From: Paracoccaceae bacterium
GTDB taxonomy: Bacteria > Pseudomonadota > Alphaproteobacteria > Rhodobacterales > Rhodobacteraceae
Length of the DNA stretch: 42,185 bases
Assembly: GCA_026419405.1 (NCBI GenBank)
Contig: JANZZL010000067.1
Coordinates: 1 to 42,185 of the forward strand
Direction of reading: 5' to 3'
A model generated the notes under the pieces. The model was not told the DNA's origin and made no database searches. It saw only the letters and a program-made list of their open reading frames with translations. The translations under genes and the position numbers were made by a program. Below, piece by piece: positions 27,324-34,902 of the stretch (position 1 is its first letter; each line of letters starts with the position of its first letter).

Positions 27324-28253
27324 GTGCAGATCACCCGCCGCCGCTTCCTCGCCGCCACCGCGGCCGCCGGCACGCTCCTGCCCGCCGGCGCCCGGCGGCT
27401 CTGGGCCGCAACCGCGCTCGACCTCGGCGGCGGCGCCACGCTCGAGACGCTGTCGGACGGCACCCTCGTGCTGCCCGCGTCCTTCGTCCTGGGCGACCTG
27501 CCGGCGGATGCGGCCGGGGCGATCCTCGCCGCCGCGGGGCTCGAGCCCGCGGCGCAGTTTACCGCGCCCTGCAACGTCACGCTGTTCCGCGACGGGGCGC
27601 GCACCGTGCTCTTCGACGCGGGCGCCGGTCGCGGCTTCGTGGACAGCGCGGGGCGCCTGCCCGAGGCGCTCGACGCCATCGGCCTCGCGCCGGAGGAGGT
27701 GACGCATGTGCTCTTCACCCATGGCCATCCCGATCACCTCTGGGGCATCCTCGACGAGTTCGAGGAACCGCTCTTCCCCTCGGCCGAGCTGGTGATGGGC
27801 CGGCTGGAACATGCCTACTGGACCGACCCCGCGACGGCGGAGACCATCGGGCCGATGCGCGCGGGCTTCGCGGCCGGCGCCGCGCGGCGGCTCGAGGTGC
27901 TGGGCGATGCGGTGCGGCTCGTGGAGGACGGCGAGGAGGTCCTGCCCGGCATCACCGCCCGCCTGACGCCCGGCCACACGCCCGGCCACATGGCCTTCGC
28001 GGTCGGCGCCGCGGGCGGGCAGGCCCTGGTGCTGGGCGACGCGGTCGGCAACCACCACCTCGCCTTCGCCCGGCCGGACTGGCCCGCGCCCTCCGACCAG
28101 GACGCCGCGGCAGGCGCGGCGACGCGGGCCGCACTGCTGGCCGAGCTCGCCGGGTCGGGCGTGCCGATCGTCGGCTTCCACCTGCCCGACGGCGGCATCG
28201 GCCGCGTCGGGCGCGGCGGGGCAGAGGGTGGCTACCGCTTCATCGCCGCCTGA
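27324..28253 (+). CDS. soxH: SoxH-like exported metallo-beta-lactamase-fold hydrolase
   Basis: This 309-residue protein has a Tat signal (TRRRFLAATAAAGTLL) and the MBL-fold metal motif THGHPDHLWG (near residue 132), followed by TPGHTPGHMAF (near residue 218) and GDAVGN. Such proteins lie at the end of sox clusters (soxH), are periplasmic, and in Paracoccus are dispensable for growth on thiosulfate. The substrate is unknown; glyoxalase-like or persulfide hydrolysis are possibilities. No ATG is available; the GTG at 27324 follows GGAGAG and opens the Tat motif. A strong hairpin upstream separates it from soxF. A soxG gene is absent. Confidence 0.83.
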   Translation: MQITRRRFLAATAAAGTLLPAGARRLWAATALDLGGGATLETLSDGTLVLPASFVLGDLPADAAGAILAAAGLEPAAQFTAPCNVTLFRDGARTVLFDAGAGRGFVDSAGRLPEALDAIGLAPEEVTHVLFTHGHPDHLWGILDEFEEPLFPSAELVMGRLEHAYWTDPATAETIGPMRAGFAAGAARRLEVLGDAVRLVEDGEEVLPGITARLTPGHTPGHMAFAVGAAGGQALVLGDAVGNHHLAFARPDWPAPSDQDAAAGAATRAALLAELAGSGVPIVGFHLPDGGIGRVGRGGAEGGYRFIAA

Positions 28254-28254
28254 T

Positions 28255-28281
28255 CCCGCCGCGCCATGTCCGCGCGGCGGG
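28255..28281 (+). terminator. Perfect 10-bp hairpin after soxH, probable terminator
   Basis: CCCGCCGCGC (28255-28264) pairs perfectly with GCGCGGCGGG (28272-28281) around a seven-base loop, starting two bases after the soxH stop. The T-run is poor (CTTG). An ATG in the loop (28266) is in frame with the next gene but is an unlikely start for that reason. It probably ends the sox transcription unit. Confidence 0.5.
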
Positions 28282-28319
28282 CTTGCGGCACGGCATCGGG
28301 GAAGGCAGGATCACGCGGC

Positions 28320-29879
28320 ATGTCCGGGATCGCGCCGAGGTTCGTCCTGACCGCCGAGTCGGCACGCCGCCTGCGCCGGCGTCTCGCCGCGCTCGGGGCC
28401 GGCACGGGCCGGCTGCGCCGGCGCCGGCTGCGCTTCCAGCTCTACGACACCGAGGACCGCGCGCTGCGCGGCGAGGGGCTCGCCCTCCGCCTGCGGCGCG
28501 AGGGCAAGTCCTGGGTGCAGTCGGTCCTGCGGCTCGACGCCGCGCCGGGCCGGCGTGCCGGTGCCTCGGCCGAGGCGGTCTGCGAGGCGCCCGCCCGCGG
28601 CGGCCGGCCCGACCTCGCGGCCATCCCCGATCCCGTCCTGCGCCTGCGGATCGAGGCGCTGGTGGCGGGGCGGCCGCTCGTCCCCGTCTGCGAGACGACG
28701 GTCGAGCGCGCCGCGGCGGTGCTCGAGCTCGAGCCCGGCCTTGCGGCCGAAGTGGCCGTGGAGGCCTGCCGGATCCGCGCCGACGGGGACGAGGCCGCTT
28801 TCCACGAACTCGCCCTCGAGGGGCCGGGCGAGGGGCGGCACCATCCGTTCCGGCTCGCCGCCGACATCCTCGCCGGAGAGGACCTGCGCTTCAGCCTGAC
28901 CCCGCTGCCGCACCGCGAACGGCTGATGCTGGACGAGGGGCGCGCCGACCCTCCCGCCGGCCCGCGCCCGGCCGAGGCGGTGCCGCTGGCCGAGGAGTGG
29001 ACCGCCGAGCGCGCCGCACAGGCGGTGCTCCGGGAATGCTTCGCGCAGGTCGCCGCCAATGTCGAGGCGGTGAAGGCCTCGGACGCTCCCGAGGGCCCGC
29101 ACCAGCTGCGCGTCGGCCTGCGCCGGCTGCGCAGCGCGCTGTCGCTCTTCGGCCCCGCCATCGGCGGCCCCGAGACCGACCGCCTCGGCGAGGAGGCGAA
29201 GTGGCTCGGGCAGGAGACGGGGCGGCTGCGCGACCTCGACGTGCTGGCCGGCGAGCTGCTCGCCCCCGAGGCGGCCGCCCACCCCGACGAGCCGGGCTTC
29301 GCCCCGCTGGCCGCGGTGCTGGCCCGCGCCGCCGCGGCGCAGCGGGACGCGCTGAGGCAGGCGCTCGCGGGTGAGCGCGCCCGGCAGTTCCTGCTCGATC
29401 TCGCGCGCTTCATCGAGACGCGCGGCTGGGTCCTGGCCGAGGACATCGCGCAGTCCTCCCGCCTGGCGATGCCGGTGCGGGAGCTGGCGCTGGCGGCGCT
29501 CGCGCGGCGCTGGAAGAAGGCGGCGCGGCGGGCGCGCGGGCTCGAGACCCTGAACGTGGCGGAGCGCCACGAGCTGCGCAAGGAGCTCAAGAAGCTGCGC
29601 TATGCCGGCGAGTTCCTCGCCCCGCTGTTCCCCGGCCGGGGGACCGAGCGCTTCCTGAAGCGGCTGAAGGCGCTGCAGGACATCTTCGGCGAGCTGAACG
29701 ACGCGGCCCTCGCCGAGAGCCTGCTTGCCGGCGGCAGCCTGCTCGACGGGCAGGAGGCGGCGGTGCACCGCGCCGCGGGGCGGCTCATCGGGGCGCGGCT
29801 GGCGCGGGCCGAGATCGCCTGGGCCGGGGCGCGCGAGCGCTGGCACGAGCTTTCGCGGCGGCGGCCCTTCTGGGAGTGA
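28320..29879 (+). CDS. CYTH-CHAD domain protein with degenerate CYTH motif
   Basis: This 519-residue cytoplasmic protein has an N-terminal CYTH (triphosphate tunnel) domain (about 1-210) and a C-terminal CHAD helical domain (about 230-515), the latter with HQLRVGLRRLRSAL near residue 262 and HELRKELKKLRYAGEFL near 420, the conserved His and basic residues that bind polyphosphate. Family members hydrolyse inorganic triphosphate or associate with polyphosphate. The hallmark ExExK strand of the CYTH domain is missing; its place is taken by IAPRFVL, although LYDTEDRALRGEGLALRLRREG is retained. Catalysis is therefore doubtful. The ATG at 28320 is preferred to 28266, which lies in a hairpin loop. 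It has no clear link to sox. Confidence 0.85.
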   Translation: MSGIAPRFVLTAESARRLRRRLAALGAGTGRLRRRRLRFQLYDTEDRALRGEGLALRLRREGKSWVQSVLRLDAAPGRRAGASAEAVCEAPARGGRPDLAAIPDPVLRLRIEALVAGRPLVPVCETTVERAAAVLELEPGLAAEVAVEACRIRADGDEAAFHELALEGPGEGRHHPFRLAADILAGEDLRFSLTPLPHRERLMLDEGRADPPAGPRPAEAVPLAEEWTAERAAQAVLRECFAQVAANVEAVKASDAPEGPHQLRVGLRRLRSALSLFGPAIGGPETDRLGEEAKWLGQETGRLRDLDVLAGELLAPEAAAHPDEPGFAPLAAVLARAAAAQRDALRQALAGERARQFLLDLARFIETRGWVLAEDIAQSSRLAMPVRELALAALARRWKKAARRARGLETLNVAERHELRKELKKLRYAGEFLAPLFPGRGTERFLKRLKALQDIFGELNDAALAESLLAGGSLLDGQEAAVHRAAGRLIGARLARAEIAWAGARERWHELSRRRPFWE

Positions 29880-29933
29880 GCGCCCCGGTCGCGTTCGGGG
29901 GCGCCGCCTGCGCGGCCGGTCCGTCCGCTCACC

Positions 29934-29969
29934 GAGGGGACAACGGAGGGGACAACGGAGGGGACGGAG
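29934..29969. repeat. Three-copy 12-bp tandem repeat
   Basis: GAGGGGACAACG occurs twice in tandem (29934-29945 and 29946-29957) and is followed by a partial third copy GAGGGGACGGAG (29958-29969), in the gap between two convergent genes. It is probably a short slippage-derived repeat. A GC-rich inverted pair (GCCGCGG at 29973 with CCGCGGC at 29993) directly follows and could serve as a weak terminator for both sides. Confidence 0.6.
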
Positions 29970-29999
29970 AGCGCCGCGGCCGGCCCGGCGCGCCGCGGC

Positions 30000-30245
30000 T
30001 CAGCACTGCGCCGGGGCGGCCGCCTTGCCGGCCTCCCAGGCGCGCCACTCCGCCTCGGTCGCGGGGCGGATCCCGTGGGCGGCCTCGGCGAGCGCGTCGC
30101 CGAACACGGCCGCGTCCCGGCCCGCCTCGAACAGCGCCTGGAGGCGCGGCGGCAGGGCGTGCCGGCGCCGCGCGCCGGTGGTGGGCATGCGCAGGCCGGT
30201 GGCCGAGGCGGCCGGCCGCGGCCGCAGCGTGTCGATGTCCTGCAT
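30000..30245 (-). CDS. Small protein of unknown function (81 aa)
   Basis: An 81-residue ORF of unrecognised family. It has a proline- and arginine-rich N-terminal part (MQDIDTLRPRPAASATGLRM) and a more ordered C-terminal half with LQALFEAGRDAAVFGDALAEA and RPATEAEWRAWEAGKAA, which looks helical. There is no signal peptide, membrane segment or cysteine pair apart from the final cysteine. The ATG at 30245 has AGGAG eight bases upstream. An in-frame ATG at 30311 would add 22 residues. It is convergent with the CYTH-CHAD gene and starts 91 bases after the end of the hydrolase gene. Confidence 0.5.
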   Translation of the reverse strand: MQDIDTLRPRPAASATGLRMPTTGARRRHALPPRLQALFEAGRDAAVFGDALAEAAHGIRPATEAEWRAWEAGKAAAPAQC

Positions 30246-30336
30246 GGCGACGTGCTCCTGCTTGCCCCCGGCCCGGATGCCGAGACTAGACCGCGTCTTC
30301 GACAGGGCCATGACAGGGCGGCGGTCGCCCGGCCGC

Positions 30337-31266
30337 TCAGGGCGGCGTCTCGAGCACGTCGGCATCCTCGGGGTGGCGGCGGAACTGCGCGGCGGCGAAG
30401 GGGCAGAGCGGGATCACCTTCCAGCCCTCGCGCCGCACCGTCGCCAGCATCGCCGCATGCAGCCGCTGGCCCAGGCCGCGGCCGCGGAACACGTCCGGCA
30501 CCCCGGTGTGGTCCAGGATGATCAGGCCCGGCGAGACGCGGGAATAGGTCATCTCGGCCTCGTGGCCGCTTGCCGCGCGCAGCACCCAGCGCCCCTTGCC
30601 GCCGGCCTCCTCGTGGCGGATCTCCAGCGTCTCCGGATCCTCCAGCCGGGCGCGCAGCTCGCCGAGCCAGGCGGTCACGGCGGCCCATTCGGCGGGGGTC
30701 ACCTCGTGGCCGCCCGGATGCCACCACACCCGGAGGCGCGCGCCGCGGCTCTCCAGCGCCTCGGCCAGCGCGCCGGTCCGCTCGGGCGGGCAAATCGGGT
30801 CGCGCCCGCCCGCGGTGATCAGGACCGAAAGCCCCGCGAGGGGCGCGCCGGCGGCGATCTCCCAGGTCACCAGCGGGTGCATCAGCACGGCATGGCTGAA
30901 CAGGCCGGGGTGGCGGTCGATCACCGAGGCAAGGAAGTTGGCGCCGTTGGAGTAGCCCAGCCCCAGCGTGGCCGAGGGGGGCGGCGTGCGGTGCGCGGCG
31001 ACGAAGGCCGCCATTGCATCGGTGCGGCGCGCGAGGTCCTCGAAATCGTAGACCCCCTCGGCGGTGCGCCGGAAGAACCTGAGCGCGCCGCCTTCCGAGA
31101 CATCGCCGCGCGGCGCGATCACCCGCGCCTCGGGCATCGCCTCGAGCGCCGGCCCGAGGAACTGGTTCTCGTCGCCGCCGGTGCCGTGGAAGACGAAGAG
31201 CAGCGGGCCGCCCGGCACGTGGCCCGGCCCGTCGCGCAGGGCATGGATGTAGCCGTCCTTCGCCAT
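30337..31266 (-). CDS. Fusion of alpha/beta hydrolase and GNAT-like (NATD1-type) domain
   Basis: The 309-residue protein joins two domains. The first (about 1-205) is a carboxylesterase/phospholipase-like alpha/beta hydrolase, with LLFVFHGTGGDENQFL (oxyanion region), nucleophile serine in GLGYSNGANFL (about residue 105), aspartate in TAGGRDPICP and histidine in HPGGHEV, so a full triad. The second (about 215-309) resembles small GNAT acetyltransferases of the YjdJ/NATD1 type, with the acetyl-CoA loop RGRGLGQRL and CPFAAAQFRRHPE. It lies directly downstream of rhaI, and an inverted repeat spans the gap and contains its ribosome-binding site. The substrate is unknown and the link to rhamnose is by position only. 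Confidence 0.83.
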   Translation of the reverse strand: MAKDGYIHALRDGPGHVPGGPLLFVFHGTGGDENQFLGPALEAMPEARVIAPRGDVSEGGALRFFRRTAEGVYDFEDLARRTDAMAAFVAAHRTPPPSATLGLGYSNGANFLASVIDRHPGLFSHAVLMHPLVTWEIAAGAPLAGLSVLITAGGRDPICPPERTGALAEALESRGARLRVWWHPGGHEVTPAEWAAVTAWLGELRARLEDPETLEIRHEEAGGKGRWVLRAASGHEAEMTYSRVSPGLIILDHTGVPDVFRGRGLGQRLHAAMLATVRREGWKVIPLCPFAAAQFRRHPEDADVLETPP

Positions 31267-31268
31267 GG

Positions 31269-31337
31269 CCTCCGGCCCCTTGCCGCCTCCGCCGCCACAA
31301 GATGGCGCGGCGGGCGGGAATTGCCAGGGGCCGGAGG
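31269..31337 (-). promoter_or_regulatory. Long inverted repeat between rhaI and the hydrolase gene
   Basis: CCTCCGGCCCCT (31269-31280) and AGGGGCCGGAGG (31326-31337) are perfect 12-bp inverted arms that fill the gap from the rhaI stop to the next start codon; the loop contains a further CCGCC/GGCGG pairing. On the transcribed strand the distal arm holds AGGGG and GGAGG just before the ATG at 31266. It may act as a terminator, or as an RNA structure that hides the ribosome-binding site of the fusion gene. Confidence 0.5.
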
Positions 31338-32591
31338 TCAGCCGCGGTGCGCCACCGACCGCTGGTAGGCCTCGAGCCCGGCGATCAGCGCCTGCCCGGC
31401 GGGCCGCTCCGTGCGGGCGCAGACCTCGGCCCAGACCGCGCCCCAGGGCAGGTCGCGCAGCTCCTCGGCCAGCACGAGCCGCGCGGTGAAGTCGAGCGCC
31501 TCCTCGACCGCGCGCAGCCGTCCGAAGGGCGTGAGCAGCGCCCGCAGCAGCGCCTTCTGCATGTTGCGCGTGCCGATCACCCAGGCGGCGGTGCGGCTCA
31601 CCGTGGCGTCGAAGAAGTCGAGCCCGATGCGGGTCTGGCCGAGCAGGTCGGCGGCGACGAGCTCCTGCGCCACCGCCTGCACCTCGTCGTTCAGGATCAC
31701 CACGTGGTCGCTGTCCCAGCGCATCGGCCGTGAGACGTGGAGCAGGAGCCCCGGCAGCCAGGGCGCGACCGCGCTCAGCTTGTCGGCGACGCTCTCGGTG
31801 GGGTGGAAGTGCCCCATGTCGAGGCAGAGCAGCACCTGCCTGCGGATCGCGTAGCCGAGGTAGAATTCGTGGCTGCCCACGGTGCAGGCCTCGACGCCGA
31901 TGCCGAAGAGCTTGCTTTCCACCGCATCGAGCATCGCGCCGGGATCGAGCGGGCGTTCCAGCACCGCGTCGAGCGCGGCGGCGAGCCGCGCGCGGGCGGC
32001 CGAGCGGTCGGCGGGGGTGTCCTTGTAGCCGTCGGGGACCCAGATGTTGTTCACGCAGGGGCTGCCGAGCGCGGCGCCGAAGCCGGCGGCGATCTCGCGC
32101 GCGCGCCGCCCGTGCTCGATCCAGAAGGCGCGGATGCCGGGGTCGGGGTGGCTGAGGGTCAGGTTGTCGGCGGCCTTCGGGTGGCCGAAGAAGGTGGGGT
32201 TGAAGTCGAGCCCCAGGCCCCGCTCGCGCGCCCAGTCCACCCAGGGCGCGAAGTGGCGCAGCTCGATCGCGTCGCGCTCGGGGGCCTCGTCGGTGTCGAG
32301 GTAGATGGCGTGCAGGTTCAGCCGGTGCCGGCCGGGGATCATCGAGAGGGCGAAGTCGAGGTCGGCGCGCAGCTCTTCGGGCGTGCGGGCGCGGCCGGGG
32401 TGGTCGCCGGTCGCCTGGATGCCGCCGCCCGCGGCGGCGCCCCGGCGTTCGAAGCCGCGCACGTCGTCGCCCTGCCAGCAGTGCAGCGAGACCGGCGTCG
32501 CCAGCAGCCGATCGATCGCGGCCTCGGTATCCACGCCCCATTCGGCGAAGGCCGCGCGCGCGTTCTCGTAGCCAGTCCCGTTGCTTGCCAT
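31338..32591 (-). CDS. rhaI: L-rhamnose isomerase (RhaI/RhaA, Rhizobium/Pseudomonas type)
   Basis: The enzyme converts L-rhamnose to L-rhamnulose in the cytoplasm using divalent metal in a TIM barrel. The 417-residue protein shows SLHCWQGDDVRGFE near residue 37, GLGLDFNPTFFGHPKA, CLDMGHFHPTES (metal ligands) and HVSRPMRWDSDHVV. The ATG at 32591 is preceded by GGGGGGGAA. It follows the aldolase gene after 19 bases and belongs to the leftward rhamnose arm (rhaD-rhaI), the same order as in Rhizobium leguminosarum. An inverted repeat follows the stop at once. Confidence 0.94.
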   Translation of the reverse strand: MASNGTGYENARAAFAEWGVDTEAAIDRLLATPVSLHCWQGDDVRGFERRGAAAGGGIQATGDHPGRARTPEELRADLDFALSMIPGRHRLNLHAIYLDTDEAPERDAIELRHFAPWVDWARERGLGLDFNPTFFGHPKAADNLTLSHPDPGIRAFWIEHGRRAREIAAGFGAALGSPCVNNIWVPDGYKDTPADRSAARARLAAALDAVLERPLDPGAMLDAVESKLFGIGVEACTVGSHEFYLGYAIRRQVLLCLDMGHFHPTESVADKLSAVAPWLPGLLLHVSRPMRWDSDHVVILNDEVQAVAQELVAADLLGQTRIGLDFFDATVSRTAAWVIGTRNMQKALLRALLTPFGRLRAVEEALDFTARLVLAEELRDLPWGAVWAEVCARTERPAGQALIAGLEAYQRSVAHRG

Positions 32592-32610
32592 GCCGTTCCC
32601 CCCCCCCGGT

Positions 32611-34713
32611 TCAGCGCGTGAAGGCCTGCACGTTGCCGGCATCCACGTTGAGGATGTTGCCCGTGGACTTCGCCGAGGCATCGGCGACGAGGAAGTAGCA
32701 GGCCTCGGCGATGTCCTCGGGAAGGACCGACCGCTTGAGCAGCGAGCGCTGGCGATACATCTCCTCCAGCCCCGCCTTGTCGGTGCCGTAGGTCGCGGCG
32801 CGCTGCTCGAGCCACTCGCCCTCCCAGATGCGCGAGCCGCGCAGCACCGCGTCGGGGTTCACCACGTTGACGCGGATGCCCGCCTCGGCACCCTCGAGCG
32901 CCAGGCAGCGCGCCAGGTGGATCTCGGCGGCCTTGGCCGTGCAGTAGGCCGAGGCATTGGGCGAGGCGGCAAGGCCGTTCTTCGAGGCGACGAAGACGAT
33001 GGCGCCGCCGAGGCCCTGCGCGCGCAGCAGGCGGAAGGTCTCTCGGCTGACCAGGAAGTAGCCGGTGGACAGGATCGCCATGTTGCGGTTCCACAGCGCC
33101 AGCGTCGTCTCCTCGACCGGCGCCGACGAGGCGATGCCGGCGTTCGAGATCAGGATGTCGATGCCGCCGAATTCCACCGCCGTCTCGGCGAGCGTTGCGG
33201 CGACGGCGGCCTCGTCGGTCACGTCCATCACCACGCTGCGCACCGCGTCCGCCCCAAACCGGCGGGCCAGCGCCTCGCGCGTGCTCGCAAGGCCGGCCGC
33301 GTCGATGTCGGCCAGCATCACGCAGGCGCCCTCTTCCATCAGCCGCGCGGCGGTGGCGCTGCCGATGCCGCCGGCGCCGCCGGTGACGAGCGCGATCCGC
33401 CCGGCCAGCGGCCTCGGCTTCGGCATGCGCTGGAGCTTGGCCTCCTCGAGCAGCCAGTATTCGATGTCGAAGGCCTCCTGCTCGGGCAGGCCGCGGTAGC
33501 GGCCGACCGCCGAGGCGCCGCGCATGACGTTGATCGCGTTGAGGTAGAACTCGCCCGAGATGCGCGCGGTCGCCTTGTCGGCGGCGAAGGTGATCATGCC
33601 CACGCCCGGCACCAGGAAGACGACCGGGTTGGGGTCGCGCAGGGCCGGGCTGTCGGGGCGGCGGCAGCGCGCGTAGTAGGCGCGGTAGTCCTCGCGGTAG
33701 CGCTCGATCAGCGCCGGCAGGCCCGCGAGGACCTCGTCGAGATTGCCGGCCGCGGGATCGAAGGGCACGACCAGGGGCCGGATCTTGGTGCGCAGGAAAT
33801 GGTCGGGGCAGGAGGTGCCGAGCGCGGCGAGCGCCTCCATGTCGCGGGCGTTCACGAACTCGAGCACCGGCTCGGCATCGTCGAAATGGCCCGCCATGTG
33901 CCGGTTGCCCGAGACGAGGCCGCGGATCGCCGGCATCAGCCGCGCCGCCGCGGCGCGCCGCGCCTCGCGGGGCAGGCTCGCGTGCCGCGCGCCGCCGAAG
34001 GCCGGCACGTCGCGGGTGCGCGCGGCCAGCCAGGCGGTCGCCGTGTTGATCACGTCGATCGTCGTGGCGTAGCAGTCCTTCGCCGTGTCGGCCCAGGTGA
34101 AGAGCCCGTGGCTCTCGAGCACCACGCCCTCGGCCTCAGGGTTCTCGAGGCAGAACCGTTCGAGCCAGAGCCCGAGCTCGAAGCCCGGCCGCTTCCAGGG
34201 CAGCCAGCCGATCCGGTCGCCGAAGACCTCGCGGGTCAGCGCCTGCGAGTTCTCCGAGGCCGCCAGCGCGATGATCGCGTCGGCATGGACGTGATCGACA
34301 TGGCGCCGCGGCACGAAGGCATGCAGCGGCGTGTCGATCGAGGCGGCGCGCGGGTTGAGGTTGAAGGTGCAGTGGGGCAGGTAGCCCACCATCTCGTCCT
34401 CGTGCGCCAAGCCCCGGTAGAGCGCCTTCAGGGCGCGCAGCCGGTCCATGTAGAGCGTGGCGAAGCCGTCGAGCCGCATCGAGCCGATGTCGCCGCCCGA
34501 GCCCTTGACCCAGAGCACCTCGACCGGCTCGCCCGTCAGCGGGTCGCGTTCGGTGATCTTGGCCGAGGTGTTGCCGCCGCCGTAGTTCGTCACGCGCTTG
34601 TCGGCGCCGAGCAGGTTCGAGCGGTAGAGCAGCAGCTCCGATTCGCTCTTCCCGGCCGCCTCGGCATCGGACCATCGGTTCTCAAGGAGCTGATCGGAAA
34701 CGGTTTTCAGCAT
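32611..34713 (-). CDS. rhaD: Bifunctional rhamnulose-1-phosphate aldolase / short-chain dehydrogenase
   Basis: A 700-residue two-domain enzyme. The N-terminal class-II aldolase domain (about 1-420) has NYGGGNTSAKI (near 43), zinc ligands in HVDHVHADAI and VVLESHGLFTW; it cleaves rhamnulose-1-phosphate to dihydroxyacetone phosphate and L-lactaldehyde. The C-terminal short-chain dehydrogenase (about 435-700) has TGGAGGIGSATAARL, NAGIAS and the YxxxK site AYCTAKAA, and probably oxidises lactaldehyde. The ATG at 34713 has GGGAGGAGG upstream; a longer frame would run into the operator. It is the first gene of the leftward arm. Confidence 0.94.
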   Translation of the reverse strand: MLKTVSDQLLENRWSDAEAAGKSESELLLYRSNLLGADKRVTNYGGGNTSAKITERDPLTGEPVEVLWVKGSGGDIGSMRLDGFATLYMDRLRALKALYRGLAHEDEMVGYLPHCTFNLNPRAASIDTPLHAFVPRRHVDHVHADAIIALAASENSQALTREVFGDRIGWLPWKRPGFELGLWLERFCLENPEAEGVVLESHGLFTWADTAKDCYATTIDVINTATAWLAARTRDVPAFGGARHASLPREARRAAAARLMPAIRGLVSGNRHMAGHFDDAEPVLEFVNARDMEALAALGTSCPDHFLRTKIRPLVVPFDPAAGNLDEVLAGLPALIERYREDYRAYYARCRRPDSPALRDPNPVVFLVPGVGMITFAADKATARISGEFYLNAINVMRGASAVGRYRGLPEQEAFDIEYWLLEEAKLQRMPKPRPLAGRIALVTGGAGGIGSATAARLMEEGACVMLADIDAAGLASTREALARRFGADAVRSVVMDVTDEAAVAATLAETAVEFGGIDILISNAGIASSAPVEETTLALWNRNMAILSTGYFLVSRETFRLLRAQGLGGAIVFVASKNGLAASPNASAYCTAKAAEIHLARCLALEGAEAGIRVNVVNPDAVLRGSRIWEGEWLEQRAATYGTDKAGLEEMYRQRSLLKRSVLPEDIAEACYFLVADASAKSTGNILNVDAGNVQAFTR

Positions 34714-34783
34714 GTCCTCCTCCCGGTCGGCGCGGCATCGGCGATGCCGGCGGCAGGGTGGAGGCTGCGGGGCCTGCGGCGGA

Positions 34784-34858
34784 ATGTCAATCATCCTCGA
34801 TCAGCTTCGATCATTCTGCGGCGCAGCATGATCGCTTGTGATCGTTTGTGATTGACAG
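34784..34858. promoter_or_regulatory. Divergent rhaD/rhaR promoters with symmetric 10-bp-period operator arrays
   Basis: Two arrays of three 10-base repeats face away from each other. Rightward: TGATCGCTTG (34829), TGATCGTTTG (34839), TGATTGACAG (34849). Leftward, on the other strand: TGATCGAAGC, TGATCGAGGA, TGATTGACAT, covering 34813 down to 34784. The outermost repeat of each array contains a consensus -35 TTGACA (34852-34857 and, leftward, 34790-34785). At a 17-base spacing the candidate -10s are weak (CAGGCT and CAGCCT). The arrays are 15 bases apart. Tandem repeats are typical of DeoR-family targets, so RhaR is the likely ligand. Confidence 0.75.
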
Positions 34859-34902
34859 GGGCGCCGAATCTCCGCAGGCTTGCGGGCCAAGGGAGGACGC
34901 GG

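Noticed and set aside
28266-28319. Upstream ATG start for the CYTH-CHAD gene
   Set aside because: The ATG lies in the loop of the soxH terminator hairpin, has no ribosome-binding site, and adds residues without family resemblance.
29934-29969. A CRISPR-like or mobile-element repeat
   Set aside because: The copies are directly adjacent with a 12-base period and no spacers. It is a simple slippage repeat.
29725-31368. Long plus-strand open frame spanning the gap and the hydrolase gene
   Set aside because: It runs antisense to the hydrolase-GNAT gene and has the repetitive Arg/Pro/Ala composition of a shadow frame.
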